DNA of 64,000 bases, taken from positions 372,001-436,000 of the forward strand of contig JASJOG010000091.1 in the NCBI GenBank assembly GCA_030142905.1, in the 5' to 3' direction. Below the pieces are notes generated by a model, which worked only from the letters and a program-made list of their open reading frames with translations, ran no database searches and had not been told where the DNA came from. Below are positions 1 to 11,775 of this stretch, piece by piece; within the stretch, counting starts at the first letter, position 1; every line of letters begins with the position of its first letter. This stretch comes from Heliopora coerulea. Its lineage: Eukaryota > Cnidaria > Anthozoa > Scleralcyonacea > Helioporidae. The translations under genes were made by a program, and so were the position numbers.

Positions 1-160
1 CGACCTTCAGATGTCTACTGAAAATTCTTCGACAGATTTCTAGATGAATGGCTTTCTTTTAAATAAATGCAAATTGGTATTTAAGATATTACTATTGTGT
101 GAGTAGGAAATATTTCCTTCACTGCTCAACACAACCGGAAATAAAGATTTGTCGTTTGCT

Positions 161-284
161 TTATCCAAGTCTTTTCAAAACGTCTGCAAGTTGCACGTCG
201 GCTAGCACTGGAACACTGAGTGCTCTAGCTGTGCTGTTGTTAAAGATTGCTAGTGTCGTACCAGATGACAAGGCGTCAGCGAGT
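161..284 (-). CDS. Probable last exon with stop codon
   Basis: After a pyrimidine tract and CCGGCCAG acceptor the frame reads LADALSSGTTLAIFNNST and onward to VLADVQLADVLKRLG and a TAA at 163-161. It is phase 2 in, while the upstream exon leaves in phase 1, so a small exon is probably missing in 285-1354. No clear AATAAA was seen on the minus strand in the remaining 160 bases, so the transcript may end outside the window. Confidence 0.5.
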
Positions 285-1354
285 CTGGCCGGAAAATTAC
301 TTTTTTTAAAAAAAAAAGAAAACCTGTTAAAAGTATTTTGCTATTTCTCCTACTAACAAGTTGAAGGATGTGCAAGTCTCTTATGCAAAGCTGCTAACTT
401 AGCAGTGGGTTAAAAATTATTGTACCATGTGAAGGAATTGTGTTTTCTTACAAGTTTTTGGCCAAGGAAGCCGTTTAAAGTTGTTTACGCCAGGTTTGCG
501 TGCAGAATGAGTGACGTCATTGGGCTCGTTTTGATAATCGGAATCGGAATCGGAATCGGAATCGAACCGATTATGACTTGGAACAATTGGTAATCGGTAA
601 TTTCCGATTGTGGCATGATCGGTCAATCACTACTGAAAATGTCAACACATACACAACAACTTCACAACACAATGCACATACCATCGAGTGTTTCCAAATG
701 AGGATCTCCCCACTGCCTAATTGGCCTCCGTCGCTCACAGCATTGACCTTCCCAGCGTGGTTTGCATCTGCACCAAGATCTGCATGAGTTATCGGTTACG
801 CAAACTCCATTCTGTGAACATCCTAGAAATTGTTTTAGTGCAAGTAGAAAGATTTAGTGCAAGTTTGAATAGAATGTGAGAATTTGAAGCACAGATTGTG
901 ACAGACACAAATAAATTTATTGACATGCTTACAGCAAAAAGTAACGAGTTAAAAGTATTGCGTTACTTTTGTAATGATTATTTACCACATTGACCCTCCT
1001 GAAATCCTGAGTGCCCCCCCCTCAAACACAACCTCGAACGGGTAGACCCCTTTTGGTTGGTTATAACAGCGTAAATAGTTTGCTTAAATTGATATATAAA
1101 GCTGTTCGTTGACTTACCATGAATATTTTGTCGCTACACAAAAATGAAGTCGAAATTTGAAATCATAATATACAGAACAAATTCTCGCATTTATCGATTG
1201 ATAGCTACTAGGTCAGTTCACAGAATATAAGTCAAAATTGTTCACCAATTAACTATTAACACCATAATATATATTTAAAATTGGCTGCACTTACAACTCC
1301 TCCAATTATACTTTTTTCGTGGTCATGTTCCTACTTTACGCAACAAAGCTTTAC
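285..1354. other. Intronic stretch, little visible
   Basis: Contains a GGAATC-type short tandem repeat at about 538-564. Otherwise AT-rich DNA with no recognised gene. A small exon with phase 1 in and 2 out may hide here. Confidence 0.4.
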
Positions 1355-1503
1355 CTGTGCAAGATCCACAGTCTGGCTGCTCACATTTCGGGCCTTTACG
1401 TCCAGTCACGCACACCAGTAGTACTCCACAGTCTTTTTTTTCACGACAAAGGCATTTTCTGTCTATCCAGATTGGCTCTTCTCCATCGACACAAATTGGG
1501 CAC
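1355..1503 (-). CDS. Exon: cysteine-rich tail, unit 4
   Basis: 149 bp, phase 2 in after TTTAAAG, phase 1 out at CACAG/GTAAAG. It reads CPICVDGEEPIWIDRKCLC and later CVTGRKGPKCEQPDCGSC. The frame depends on a run of eight A residues (minus strand) near 1434-1441, so a sequencing error there would break it; as given it is open. Confidence 0.8.
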
Positions 1504-1609
1504 CTTTAAAGAAAGGAAAAACCTTAGCATCCCTACTATTTAATAACACTAACTGAACTCAAATTTAAATTTGAGCTCATCCAGAAAATATCATTGCCCT
1601 TTTTCTTAC

Positions 1610-1737
1610 TTGTCTTGACATTTGCATCCAGACAGGCCAATCACTGACTTTTTGTAATCTTTACAAGTGCATTCACATGGACACGAGCCATCTGAAGAAA
1701 TGGTATTCTTGCTTCCATCTGGACAGTCACACTCACA
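1610..1737 (-). CDS. Exon: cysteine-rich tail, unit 3
   Basis: 128 bp, phase 0 in after TGCTTACAG, phase 2 out at ACAA/GTAAGA. It reads CECDCPDGSKNTISSDGSC followed by PCECTC and later CKCQDK. It is the same unit as the previous exon with one residue between the paired cysteines. Confidence 0.85.
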
Positions 1738-1903
1738 CTGTAAGCATTGGCATGAAAGATATTATATGTTGACAGAATGTCCATAGGAATGAAAGAACAA
1801 ACAAACAAACAAAAATGTGAAAAAAACAAACAAAAAGAAATGACGGTAAAAAGTTGAAGAACTGCCGAAACTAAGAACGGAAACTATTAAAATACTTTAA
1901 CGT

Positions 1904-2018
1904 TTTCGATCTGCTCCATCATCTTCAGAAGTTAAAAAGAAGAATTTTAAAAAAAAAATTGCAGAAGAAAATGTGACAACAGAAAGTGCAAATGTTTCGA
2001 CTCAATCCTCTTCGTCAG
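1904..2018 (-). ncRNA. Two CTGANGA...GAAA stem-loop motifs in tandem
   Basis: On the minus strand CTGACGA (2018-2012) is followed by GAAA (1998-1995), and CTGAAGA (1928-1922) by GAAA (1907-1904). In the second, GAU pairs with AUC directly before GAAA. The same arrangement recurs near Penelope-like fragments elsewhere in the window. It resembles a hammerhead ribozyme core but has one extra base after CTGANGA. Function is inferred, not shown. Confidence 0.35.
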
Positions 2019-2569
2019 AGTGAAAAATGGTACAAAAACATACTATGAAATGTGTGAGTTATGAAAAAAAATGAATTACAAAATAACGAATGAGGTATGA
2101 AAAGTCATATCTCATTTCATATCATTGTTTAAATAAAACAAAACGAATTAAAACAGTAGTACCCCTCTGCTATCCAAAGGCGCATATTTTCCGTGGATGA
2201 TCCCTTAACTTAACTTTAACTTTAATAATTATGCATGTATTAATTGATTAATATATCTATACTATTACAAAATAAAAATATCTACAATGCGCACACATTA
2301 TTTATAAATAGGATTTAAATAGAGAAACATTATAATCATCTAAAAATCCCCTCCGAAAGTTCCCAACAACCATTATTAATACCTTCCGTAGTCGAGTCTT
2401 GTCTGTGCAGCTCTAATAATTTTTTAAAATTCGTTAATAGGGATGTGGTCCTCACTGCCAACCTAAGGGTAATCTGTTTTAGTATTTAAGGGATCTACAT
2501 TTGAATAAGTCCTAGTAGCTGCCTACCAGACTCGCTATTTCTAAAAATGTGTTGGTCATAACAAATGAT

Positions 2570-2962
2570 TCTATTTTGAATTTTAAACATCTCGATGAGC
2601 GCAACCCGTGTTCTTCTTTCCAACAAAGTTGTTAATCTCAGTTTCTTACGTCTCATTTTACATGGCAAATTCTCGATTCCTCTAATTAACTTTGTAAATT
2701 TACGTGGACAGTTTTCAAGTCCATTATATTATGCCAATCGCCATATCCAGGACGGGGTGCCCAAACCTGGACACAATATTCAAGATACGGTCTTATCAGT
2801 GATTTATAAATAGGGCTAACTACTTCAGCCTTCCGAGAAATTAGATTCCTTGAGGTGGAATTACAAGGAAACCTCCTACCAATGCCCAAAACACCGAAAC
2901 TGCTCTTGATCAATTTTTGCGCATATGCAAGTATGAAGACAAGATGAACGTTAGTCAAGCAC
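2570..2962 (-). pseudogene. LINE reverse-transcriptase C-terminal fragment
   Basis: The minus strand reads [20 protein letters not shown], the conserved YKSLVRPHLEYC motif found after the catalytic core in CR1/jockey-type LINE reverse transcriptases. A stop and frameshift follow, then recognisable thumb residues continue in another frame to about 2570 (LTTLLERRTRV). It is a dead 5'-truncated copy inside an intron. Confidence 0.8.
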
Positions 2963-2969
2963 ATACTGC

Positions 2970-3640
2970 AGAAAAGCCATTTCTGACCCCCAACTGGGGA
3001 TCAAACCTGCAACCTTCTGATGACCGTTGAGTCGAACTTGCACTTCAGCTCGCCATCTGAATCTCGGTACTCAATGACTAGAGGGTCTAGTCAAACCAGT
3101 GATCAGAAGATTGCTTGAAACTGCTCTCAATCTAAAATATAGTTTGAAGTCGTTATACAAAACTTAATTCTTTTTCATTTGATTGCTTGGATGATTAATG
3201 TACGTTCGTCAAGCTTTAACCTCAGAAAAATCATTTCTGAGGGAAGAGCATCTCGCTGGTCATCAGAAGATTGCGGGTTCGATCCACGTCTGGGGTTCAG
3301 AAATCGTTTCTCTGAGGTAAGGGCTTCACGAACGTTAATCGATCATCTCAGATATCTCCAATCTCCCACATCTACAACATATATCGACTAAATATCATTA
3401 TCAACGTATCGTGACTGCCGCTTAGGCAGGATATGCGCCTAAATTCCACCTGCGCTCGTTACCTGAGTCCCTGTACCTCAATAGTTAGGGCGTCTCTCCG
3501 GTCATCAGGAGGCTGATCCCCTTCTGGAGCTCAGGAATCGCCTTTTTCTGAGGTTAGGGCTTGAAGAACGTTCATCTATCATCTAAGATATCTCCAAGCT
3601 CTTACATCTACCACCTATATCGACTAAATATGAAAACTAT
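2970..3640. repeat. Cluster of tRNA-derived SINE fragments
   Basis: Several partly overlapping copies carry a B-box-like GGTTCGATCC (about 3277-3286) and the shared tail TGAGGTAAGGGCTTCACGAA / CGTTAATCGATCATCTCAGA. Fragments lie at about 2975-3110 (minus), 3200-3400 and 3460-3630 (plus). Related copies occur at 16105-16400. The head is tRNA-like and the tail family-specific, typical of a SINE. Confidence 0.65.
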
Positions 3641-3754
3641 TGTTTATGACTAATTTTAAATCCATAGTGCGGGTACTGATCCCCGTTTGGTACGCCCCTA
3701 CAACTATATCAGACAGGAAGAAGGCATCCTTACTGAATGGAAAACATTACTTAC

Positions 3755-3892
3755 TGGACATGATTTATTCACTGCCATTTCTCTTTCGATTCCATTTGCA
3801 CATAAACAGGGGCATTTCGGCTTGCCAGAACTTCGCTTCCTTTTCAAAGAACCATCAGGACATTCGTCGCACATGCATGAACCATCTTTCAT
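3755..3892 (-). CDS. Exon: cysteine-rich tail, unit 2
   Basis: 138 bp (46 codons), phase 0-0, between GATTTTAG and GTAAGT. It reads GSCMCDECPDGSLKRKRSSG followed by KCPCLC. It shares the CPDGS ... CPC-x-C layout with the next exon, so the tail grew by exon or domain duplication. Confidence 0.82.
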
Positions 3893-5247
3893 CTAAAATC
3901 ACAAAAATGGAGAAAAAACAGGACAATTTTGTTACCAGATATACCTATATTTTGATACATGAAATCGGAGAAAGTCGATAGACATTAAAAATTTCAGAAT
4001 TTTTGATCATGCACAATGACAAAATACTCATCTTAATACTGCTGGGTTTCATTTTTGTAATCTTTTCAGTTTTGCAACAGTCATAAAGCTAAGCAGCCTA
4101 TTTATTTTCACCAGGTAAGTTGCCGGCAATTTATTACTCCAGGAAATTAGAGAACCATTTAATATGATTGAAAAATGGCCTTAAGTAAAGTTAGAAATCT
4201 TCGTGTACCTAAGAAATATGCACCATGCGAATATCTCAAGAACAAGATCTGATTCTAAGGGTCCTAGTTCAGCTTTAGTTGCCATAGTAATTGGTTTTTT
4301 CTGATGCTGCACGTTTTAGGTTCCACAACACCTCCTGAAGAACAACTTAGTTTATGTGTGGAACTACCAACAATAAAAACCAATAAATGTCAAGACTTTC
4401 TGTTACAGAAATTAAAAAAATGTCAAAGACTCTTCTAAGTGAGCTCACCATACTGAGATTTACACTATTGAAGAAATAAATTTATAAATACAGTGAATCG
4501 CACGTAAGAGGAAGGCAATGTGAATAACTACATTTATGAGTAACTATGCAATTGTTTAACTCTTAGCGTACTGGACTTTTTTATCCTCAGGTTTTGGGGA
4601 CATCCTGACCCATCTCCCCTCCACAATGACTCACATGAGGTATCCAAAAGGGAATTTGGTATGGGAAAAGCCGATCGAGGAAAACTTAAAAATTTCCATT
4701 CCAAACATTCATAGTGACGTCAAATATGATTAAAATTTTCGTTTTTCTCTACGATTAACTTTGAAGCTCCCTTGCCCATTTGGGTAAATTGGAATTACCT
4801 TTTCTTTAACTTAGAAAGGAGACCTAAACTAACTGTTCATATAACACTGATTTTTTTTCAGTTAAATTAAACTTATGAATTAACACAAGTTTGCAAAGTT
4901 TTGTCAGATTGAAATGTCAGGATGACCATCATAGACTTTGTATTACATTTAATTATTTTCATTGTGCATCACCAAGAAGCTGTTGCAATGCAAACACAGC
5001 TTCGAATTAAACAATAAAAATATCATTTTTTAACTCTACATCAGTTTTTATGGAACGTCATTGAATTTGAAACCCTTGACTGTAACTGCTTTTGAGTTAA
5101 ATACTATAAAAATTTTTAGGACATGATTTCTTCGAGTCATAATTGAGATAATATCGTTTACAAGGCACTGATTTTTGTTTTGAGATAAATATAAATTATT
5201 GAGGTTCATAAATGAGTAATGAATAAGTGGCCTTTTCTTCTAGTTAC
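3893..5247. other. Intron without recognisable features
   Basis: AT-rich DNA between two tail exons. I see no coding exon, transposon end or tandem repeat that I can support. Confidence 0.4.
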
Positions 5248-5389
5248 CTTGACACCTTTTGGCTTTATTGGATCTTTGGGATCGCACTCACATTCTTCTT
5301 CACACTCGTTCGTTTCAGGGTTTGTTTTACCAGGTTTACCATCAGCACTTACGCAGCATGGCACCTTAGTCGGAGTTTCATGACATTTC
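5248..5389 (-). CDS. Exon: cysteine-rich tail, unit 1
   Basis: 142 bp after ATAATCACAG, phase 2 in, phase 0 out at GTCAAG/GTAACT. The text runs KCHETPTKVPCCVSADGKPG and then CEEECECDPKDPIK. This is the first of four consecutive exons built from C-x-C and CPDG motifs. The family is not recognised. Confidence 0.8.
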
Positions 5390-6691
5390 CTGTGATTATA
5401 ATGAAGTAACACACGTTCATTACATGACCGTTTTTCTAATTGCGCTAAAAGTTGTTAATTAAAGTTCAAATGATTTCAGGTGACCTGGAACTAGGGGAAA
5501 AGGAATCAAGTTGAGTGATAATAAAGGGTTGATAACTCAATACAATAACAACCTTAATCTCCCATGCAAAAGAAAGCAGATCAAAATGCAAAGCAAATCT
5601 TCTGTAATATTGCGTCAAGTTAAGAACCGCAAGTAGTAAAAGCCAAGAGTTAAATACAGGTTTAAACCACAATAAACCAGCTCTATGCAAGGACAAAAAA
5701 AGCAAGGAAAGCTGCCAACTTGAATACAGTTTATTTGCCACAAAATTACGATTGACTTGCTGTTTTAACATTTAGGAATTTCTTACATCTAGTGGTAGGT
5801 GCTAAAATTTTCAACTAAAATAGTCGTCCTATTTTAGCTTGATTTGCATATATACTGTATATCCTGGTGTCCACTTGATCACGACAGCTGAAGATTCTGG
5901 AAGAACAGGGGCGTGGCTTATGGGAGTGTATGTGAATGGGTGAGACACCCACTAAAATTTACAAAAAGATTGAAACTTCGGACAAAAATTGACGGTTGGA
6001 GCATTAAATTTCGGCAAAATTTGGTTTGGTATGTTAGGTCAGAAATCCTTTTCGGCAATTGGTGAATATTTAGTTGACATATTAGGGTTGAGTAAGCGAG
6101 ACTACACCACACATGGCCTGAATGCGCGTCAAACTAAACTCGGGCAAATTTTGAAAGGATACAATATTCCGGCAAATTAAGCCAGGCACCCCAAAAGAAG
6201 ATGGGTTAACTACGCTCCTGTGAAAGAACCCGTCATTGATTTGTTCAAAGATCAGGAACCCAGTCTGGGCAAGTGATTCAGGCAACCTTAACGATTCTGT
6301 AAGTTTTAATTACAATGAAAAAAATAGTGTTTTTTAACTGTACAATTTCCTCTTCATGTTACCATGAGGATGGCTCTAGTTATAAATTAGATGATAGGTC
6401 TGAAATTTCTGTGGTGATAATTGACGAAGGTGCATAAGTACCTGGTCAGCTACAATCATATACAATTTGAGAGCGAATAATCTTGTTTTACGAGAACGTA
6501 ACTGATGTTTGTGAGTTTTTCAAATTGTCACAAAACACTAAATATAAGCTTTGTATTTGGGTAAAAATTTTATCAAGATAATCGCCACTACTTGACGTCT
6601 AACTACTTTTATTTAGCTATGGAGTAAAGTAGCCAGTCAGATTGCAACATTTACATCAGGCTATTAGTGTGTTTCTACTAAAAGGTTTTAC

Positions 6692-6721
6692 CTTCCGTTT
6701 TGGTTGAAGATGATTAGTAGT
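6692..6721 (-). CDS. Possible 30-bp microexon
   Basis: Ten codons (TTNHLQPKRK) lie between a very good acceptor (polypyrimidine then CCCAG) and a GTAAAA donor, phase 0-0. It is compatible with the phase 0 donor at 7037. It does not resolve the phase 2 requirement of the next exon at 5389. Microexons this short are easily mimicked by chance. Confidence 0.28.
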
Positions 6722-7036
6722 CTGGGAAAGTGAAATCGTTCAATTAGTTTCTAAGAACTCATGATCAGTTAATTAGGGAACTAAAAACGTTCTGATAAAA
6801 AACTTGATGAAAGAATTTAAATGGTGACGAAGTCAGCGAAATGATGTAAAGAAGATACGTTACTTGATCTAAGTGTTCCACAATAAGATGGAATCTACTT
6901 CATTAATTTTTTGATAATATTTATACGAACAACAGCTCGTAGGCATTACTTATTTAATTAATCACTATTATAGAAAGTCGATGAACAAACTGTCAGTGGG
7001 AAAAGAAAAAACAAATGCTTGAACTTAATAACTTAC

Positions 7037-7127
7037 ACATCTTTCCAGGATGCTTGACACTAGTTTGCAAGCATTCTGGGGACAGGAATTAGCAAAATAG
7101 TTTCGAAATGTGTTAGACCAATATCTT
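7037..7127 (-). CDS. Exon: cysteine-containing helical segment
   Basis: 91 bp if the second of two closely spaced AGs is used (phase 2, fitting the previous exon); the upstream AG at 7131 would give phase 1. It ends at a strong GTAAGT donor. It reads YWSNTFRNYFANSCPQNACK and then LVSSILERC. The choice of acceptor is inferred from phase. Confidence 0.62.
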
Positions 7128-7178
7128 CTGGCTGCAGAAAAAAAATAGGGATAGCTTTAAAACTGTGAGTCACATTAC

Positions 7179-7410
7179 CTCAGCAGTGTTTCAAAAACCT
7201 GGACGGAAAACAGGTTCCAACTTCTGGATTTTCCAAGATTCAAGTTTAGAGTTCCAGTTACTTTGGGTAAGCCACTACGAAATGTCACCTCAACATTCTT
7301 TCCAGCATCTTGGCATCTCTCCGAACAATAAGATGTCTTGAGTGATTCAGTTATTGGAATACTGATACTGACTTGCAAAATGGTGGGAACAAAATGATCT
7401 TTTCCATGCC
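7179..7410 (-). CDS. Exon: beta region with cysteine pair
   Basis: 232 bp after a TTAATCTAG acceptor, phase 1 in, phase 2 out at CTGAG/GTAATG. An earlier GTTTTT at 7198 is a worse donor. The text includes VSISIPITESLKTSYCSERC and then strands VEVTFRSGLPKVTGTLNLNL. Cysteines reappear here after a long cysteine-free stretch. Confidence 0.75.
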
Positions 7411-7456
7411 CTAGATTAAGTTAAGTACATATTCTGTCACACATAAACCTTAAAAC

Positions 7457-7574
7457 CTATGATAAAACAGAACGACCCAGCAGAAATTATGTTAACCGGC
7501 TGTGATATTCGCATAAGAAAAACTTGCCCAAAATCTGTGGCATTGGAATGATCGAAAAATCGAACAAATGGAGG
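7457..7574 (-). CDS. Tentative exon bridging the beta region
   Basis: 118 bp, open in one frame, acceptor AAACTTCAG, donor CATAG/GTTTTA (poor). It is phase 0 in and phase 1 out, exactly what is needed between the exons at 9072-8974 and 7410-7179. It includes FVRFFDHSNATDFGQVFL. Exon status is uncertain because of the weak donor. Confidence 0.45.
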
Positions 7575-8108
7575 CTGAAGTTTATTACATTTAAAATTTT
7601 CGGATTATAATGTCTTGGCACAATCATGGAGCCATAAATGGCATCTCACAGAATACGATTGTCATAAATATTTTTTTCGTCCTCATGAACTTAATCACCT
7701 TCCTTGTTCCGTTTCTATCACTTATGCCACTTTTAAGAATCCTAAAGTTAATAATTTTGAAATACGATATTCATGAAAGAATAATAACTATAGCCTTCTC
7801 TTAATATTAGAAGCTCTTCTCATAAAATTTAACGGACCGGGGTGAAATAATAGTCTCAAAGAGACAAAAGAACTGATATTCATTCCGTAGTTTTCACCAC
7901 TTATAAAAATTAACATAAACAATTAGCTGCTTTTCTATTCGCTGTTTTCTGATTCTGTCATGCGATGATGTCATGTAATGTATACATGAATTACAGCTTG
8001 CTTTGTTATTAAGCATTGGTATTGAGCATGTTATTAATATTATTATTTGTTATTAATTGTTTGTAACAAAAATTGAGCATTGTTTGTAACAAAAATTAAT
8101 AATGCTAT

Positions 8109-8355
8109 TTACAGGTTATATGTTATAATACAAGACAGATATGTACATTGTTTACAGCTACAAACAAAATGGGTATTGTCAATGCAGAAGTTATAGTTTT
8201 CAATTTTTCTTTTGAAGGCAGTTAGACTATTCTCTTCCTTAAGATAGTTTGGCAAGGAATTCCAGAGAAGAGAGCCACATATTGCAAAGCTTCGCTTATA
8301 TTGTTCAGTGCGAACCTTCGGTATTTGAATATTATCAGATGACCTCAAATGGTAA
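8109..8355 (-). pseudogene. LINE ORF2 C-terminal fragment
   Basis: The minus strand encodes RTEQYKRSFAICGSLLWNSL followed by PNYLKEENSLTAFKRKI and a stop. This is the conserved end of many metazoan LINE reverse-transcriptase ORFs (R-T-x-x-x-x-R-S-F ... LWN-S-LP). Only the last 79 residues remain; a TA-rich microsatellite starts right next to it. Confidence 0.8.
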
Positions 8356-8356
8356 T

Positions 8357-8357
8357 A

Positions 8358-8388
<31 letters not shown>

Positions 8389-8456
8389 TATGTATATATA
8401 CATATACATATAAATATACATGTACATGTACATATACATGTACATATACATATGTC
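8357..8456. repeat. TA/TACA microsatellite
   Basis: About 100 bp of TATA, GTATATATACATA and TACATG units directly 5' of a large palindrome. Confidence 0.85.
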
Positions 8457-8626
8457 CCCATATGGATAGATACATGTATGTATGTGTACTCTGTACGTCC
8501 GTATTTACCTACTTACCACGTACGTAGCGCATACCTGTACATACACGTATGCCATACGTGAGAAAGTAGGTAAATACGAACGGACGTACAGTGTACACAT
8601 ACATATATATACCTATCCATATGGGA
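8456..8626. repeat. Imperfect palindrome, arms about 60 bp
   Basis: The left arm (8456-8520, containing TACGTCCGTATTTACCTACT) is the inverse of the right arm (8563-8626, containing AGTAGGTAAATACGAACGGA). About 40 bp of central DNA separates them. It would fold into a long hairpin; probably a small fold-back element or hairpin MITE. Confidence 0.75.
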
Positions 8627-8973
8627 ACATTTCAAATTTACGCAATGTACATAGGCCTACTGTATACTTACCTATTTGCAAACTGTTCGTACACATTGTA
8701 CATACACGGCTACACACATAAATGTATTGAATCACTGTAATTACTCAATCCTCTGTAGTTACTTCAGTGACTCATGGGTTAGAGAGCTTGCCATAAAGTC
8801 AGTGTGTTGTGGATTGGAATTCTGTAAGGGGCTTCAAGGCATGTCTCAGCTTACCTTTCTAAGACAATCTGAACGACAATCATTTTTGTCACATCAATCT
8901 ACAGCATTCCAAAATGCTTACCATAAGTCTTCCTCAAAACTTTTGGCAAGAATCTTCCAATTCTTTTTGTTAC

Positions 8974-9072
8974 CATCGGCCACTGTATTTCAAAAGTAGG
9001 CGTCAAAGTAACTGCTGTAGACGCTGATTTATTCACTGTCTGAGCATCGAATGAATGTTGTGTGTGTCCTTC
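8974..9072 (-). CDS. Exon: beta-strand segment
   Basis: 99 bp (33 codons), phase 0-0, after an ATTATGACAG acceptor and before GTAACA. The residues run from EGHTQHSFDAQ to a strand TPTFEIQWPM. No domain name is possible from sequence alone. It continues the cysteine-free beta region. Confidence 0.65.
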
Positions 9073-9504
9073 CTGTCATAATAATTATCAGAAAATTACA
9101 TTGCAACATGAATAAAGTTGAAATGAAATAAAAAAAGGTCGGAAGGAGAATCGAGCAGGAAAATTGAAGGAAGAGGCTTTAATGAAGATAATTGGAAAGC
9201 GAAGCACAATTAAGGGTTGAGAACGACAACAAGAAGCAGAATTAAGAACACAATGACTGGATTAGTTTAAAACAAAATTAGTTTAAAATCAGTGGAGCAG
9301 CTTTGAAAAGGATTTTTATGAAAGTAAACTAAACTGTGGGAGGAAGAAAAAGGAAACGACATCAACATATTCCTAATCCATGATATCACACCTGTTATAA
9401 AAAGAATAATTAAATCGGGACTTTTTCGGTTTGCTGATGGGCGCATGAACTTAATTTTGAGGCTCGGAGTAGCGATATAAGGTTACATTCAGTACATATA
9501 TGAA

Positions 9505-9797
9505 TATATCTATTCTCTAAGAGTTCACGAGGAAGATACAAATGAAAATCATAACCATGTTGTGTCTTTATATGTGACACAGACACATGTGACTGTATAT
9601 GTGAAAAAGAGATTAAAAATTTTTTCAGCTTCGAAAACAAAAATCTCCAAATAGACTTCGCAAATTAGCGCATTACGAGATTCATTTTATAAGACATTCA
9701 AAAACCTTCCAGTTTGTGCTTTGTCGGATCTAAAACAGAAGGCTATCGCCTCATGTTTTAAATCCCGATAAAGAACTCCTGCTCGGTTTTTTAATTA
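9505..9797 (+). repeat. Interspersed 0.3 kb repeat, copy 1
   Basis: Shares with five other places in this window the blocks AAAATCATAACC, TTTTTTCAGCTT-type AT-rich text, GCAAATTAGCG, and a terminal hairpin GTGCTTT(A/G)TCGG ... CCCGATAAAG(A/C)AC. It is followed by a TA microsatellite and a Penelope-like fragment. Not a coding sequence. Confidence 0.7.
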
Positions 9798-9871
9798 AAT
9801 ATTACATATAAATATATATATGCCATATATATATATATATAATATACAATATTTATAATAATATATAATAT

Positions 9872-10215
9872 TAGGAAAGGTTTAATAATCACAAAAGTAG
9901 TCTGGTTAGATATGGGAAGGGACAAAGGGGCATATCAGGTGAACATTTGTATGCCCATTTTTATGAAGAGAGACGTGAAGGTATTGAAAATATGGTTGTA
10001 AAGATAATTGACAAAACGAATATTAATGAACCAACTACAAGAGAGGGATTTTGGGCATACAAATTGAACTCGTCTGTCCCAAATGGTCTGAATATTAGAG
10101 AATTTTTGTAGTATATTTGAATTTTGAATCGTATTTTTATGTATAAATACAGGACTTGCATCGCTAGTAAACTGTATTCTTGATAAAGGGGCTTGCCCCG
10201 AAACATCGAATAAAG
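9872..10215 (+). pseudogene. Penelope-like element, GIY-YIG C-terminus and 3' end
   Basis: The plus strand reads ERFNNHKSSLVRYGKGQRG, then GEHLYAHFYEERREG, EGFWAYKLNS and a stop near 10110. These are the C-terminal blocks of the GIY-YIG endonuclease found at the end of Penelope-like retroelement ORFs. About 70 bp after the stop comes TTGATAAAGGGGCTTGCCCC followed by GAAAC (10179-10204), a perfect five-pair stem before GAAA. The element is truncated at its 5' side. Confidence 0.8.
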
Positions 10216-10449
10216 TCTTTTTAAAAGTTTATCTTGATGGTTTTATACAAACTTATCATTATTTATATCTATATTATATATATTTATATTATATATATTT
10301 ATATATATATTAATATTTTAACATGATGTTACGTTTGTTTCGGGATTCTTGCCTTATTCTAAAGAGGGGAACGTAGGTAATTCAAAATTCCTTTGAATTC
10401 TCCACATGAATTATTATGAACTTTAGAAAGCTAATGAGCAAAGTCCAAC

Positions 10450-10548
10450 CTCTTGGAAAATAGGTTCCACACCATATCCTTTTCTCCATATACCACCGGC
10501 ACGAAGAGAATACGTTGATGTAACTTCGGCAGATAGTGATGCTGCAAA
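10450..10548 (-). CDS. Exon: beta-strand segment with Gly-rich turn
   Basis: 99 bp (33 codons), phase 0-0, after an ATGCATCAG acceptor. It reads FAASLSAEVTSTYSLRAGG and then a W-x-x-G-Y-G-V-E-P strand. The donor GTTGGA is weak. Phases agree on both sides. Confidence 0.62.
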
Positions 10549-10692
10549 CTGATGCATGGTATCAAAAAAATTATGACACTTTGTTATTGCTTATAAAATA
10601 CAATTATAAAATACAAGAAACAATGTTGATAGTTTTGGGCTTTTAGATTCATCATGGCAGAAAGTATCATAAAATACTATGGTTATTAATGG

Positions 10693-11000
10693 TGATGTTA
10701 ATGATGATGATGATAATGATGATGATGATAATGATGATGATAATGATGATGAAATGATAATGATAATAATGATGATAATGATGATGATAATGATGATGAT
10801 AATGATGATAATGATTATGATAATGATGATGACGATGATAATGATGATGGTGATGATGATAATGATGACAATAATGATGATGATGATGGCATGATAATGA
10901 TTATAATGATGATGATGATGATAATGACGACGACGACGATGATAATGATGATAATGGTGATGATGGTGATGATGATGACGACGACGATGATGATAACGAC
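10693..11000. repeat. GAT/GAC trinucleotide microsatellite
   Basis: About 300 bp of GATGATAAT and later GACGACGATGAT units. Open frames here in several phases are repeat artefacts (poly-Asp/Met on plus, poly-Ser/Val/Ile on minus). Confidence 0.95.
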
Positions 11001-11589
11001 AACGACGACGAGGGGGACGGTGGTGACATTAGCGTAACGGCAGGTCCGCATTGTTGGCGGGGGGGGCACACAATCGAAGATGCACCCACAAGCTAAGTAA
11101 AACATGCTCTTGTCGTCTTCGTCGATATTGTAACCATTAACTTAATGGACACACAGTGGTGATGCAATGTTGTTATATGGATTGCATTCATGTACCGTTT
11201 TCTTTTCTATTCTTTTTATCCAAACTGCTAAGTTTATTGTTCATTCATAAACATTGCAACAAAAGCGAGAGAATATTAGGATAAGTTTAAAACAACAACT
11301 TTAATAATCCATGTCGTTGAAGTAAATCAGTAAGTAACTCGAAAAACCGAAGTAGAAATCGTACGAATTTTTTTAAGTAGTTAGAGAGCATTTCGTATAA
11401 AAATGTTTGTTACTAGACATTTTTATTTCATCAATGATGTACCGCCACTTTACTCAGATGTACCGATGAGCTCGAAATGATCATAGCTAGGGGGCACAGG
11501 CCCACCCGCTCCCCACTGGGTACGCCGCTGGATGCTGACGACTTTTAGCCGTTATCCTCTTCACTGCCAAAGCAGAATTCGTGGCATAG

Positions 11590-11775
11590 CACTCGGCAAC
11601 GGCCTTCGTATCTCAGTTGACAGTCACGAGAGTTCCTGCACTAGATTCGTGGGGTCCCAGGCTCCATTCCAAGCTTGAGACTCTAGAGTTTCATTTCTGG
11701 CAACTGGCCCCGATTGAATCTTTAAGTGTAAGATACGGACACTCAAAAATTTCCTTCAAGTAGAGCGACTAATAT
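11590..11775 (+). repeat. SINE-like repeat, copy A
   Basis: Carries a control-region-like head (TCGTGGGGTCCCAGGCTCCA) and the tail TGTAAGATACGGACACTCAA / AAATTTCCTTC. The tail block 'AAGATTCTGACACTCGAAAA ATTTCCTT' recurs at about 28850, 35110 and 37920. Probably one SINE family with variable heads. Confidence 0.55.

Noticed and set aside
3640..3981. Plus-strand frame of 113 codons
   Set aside because: Antisense to the cysteine-rich exon 3892-3755, which has splice sites and a repeat unit shared with 1737-1610.
10679..11105. Asp/Met-rich and Ser/Val/Ile-rich open frames on both strands
   Set aside because: Pure products of the GAT/GAC microsatellite.
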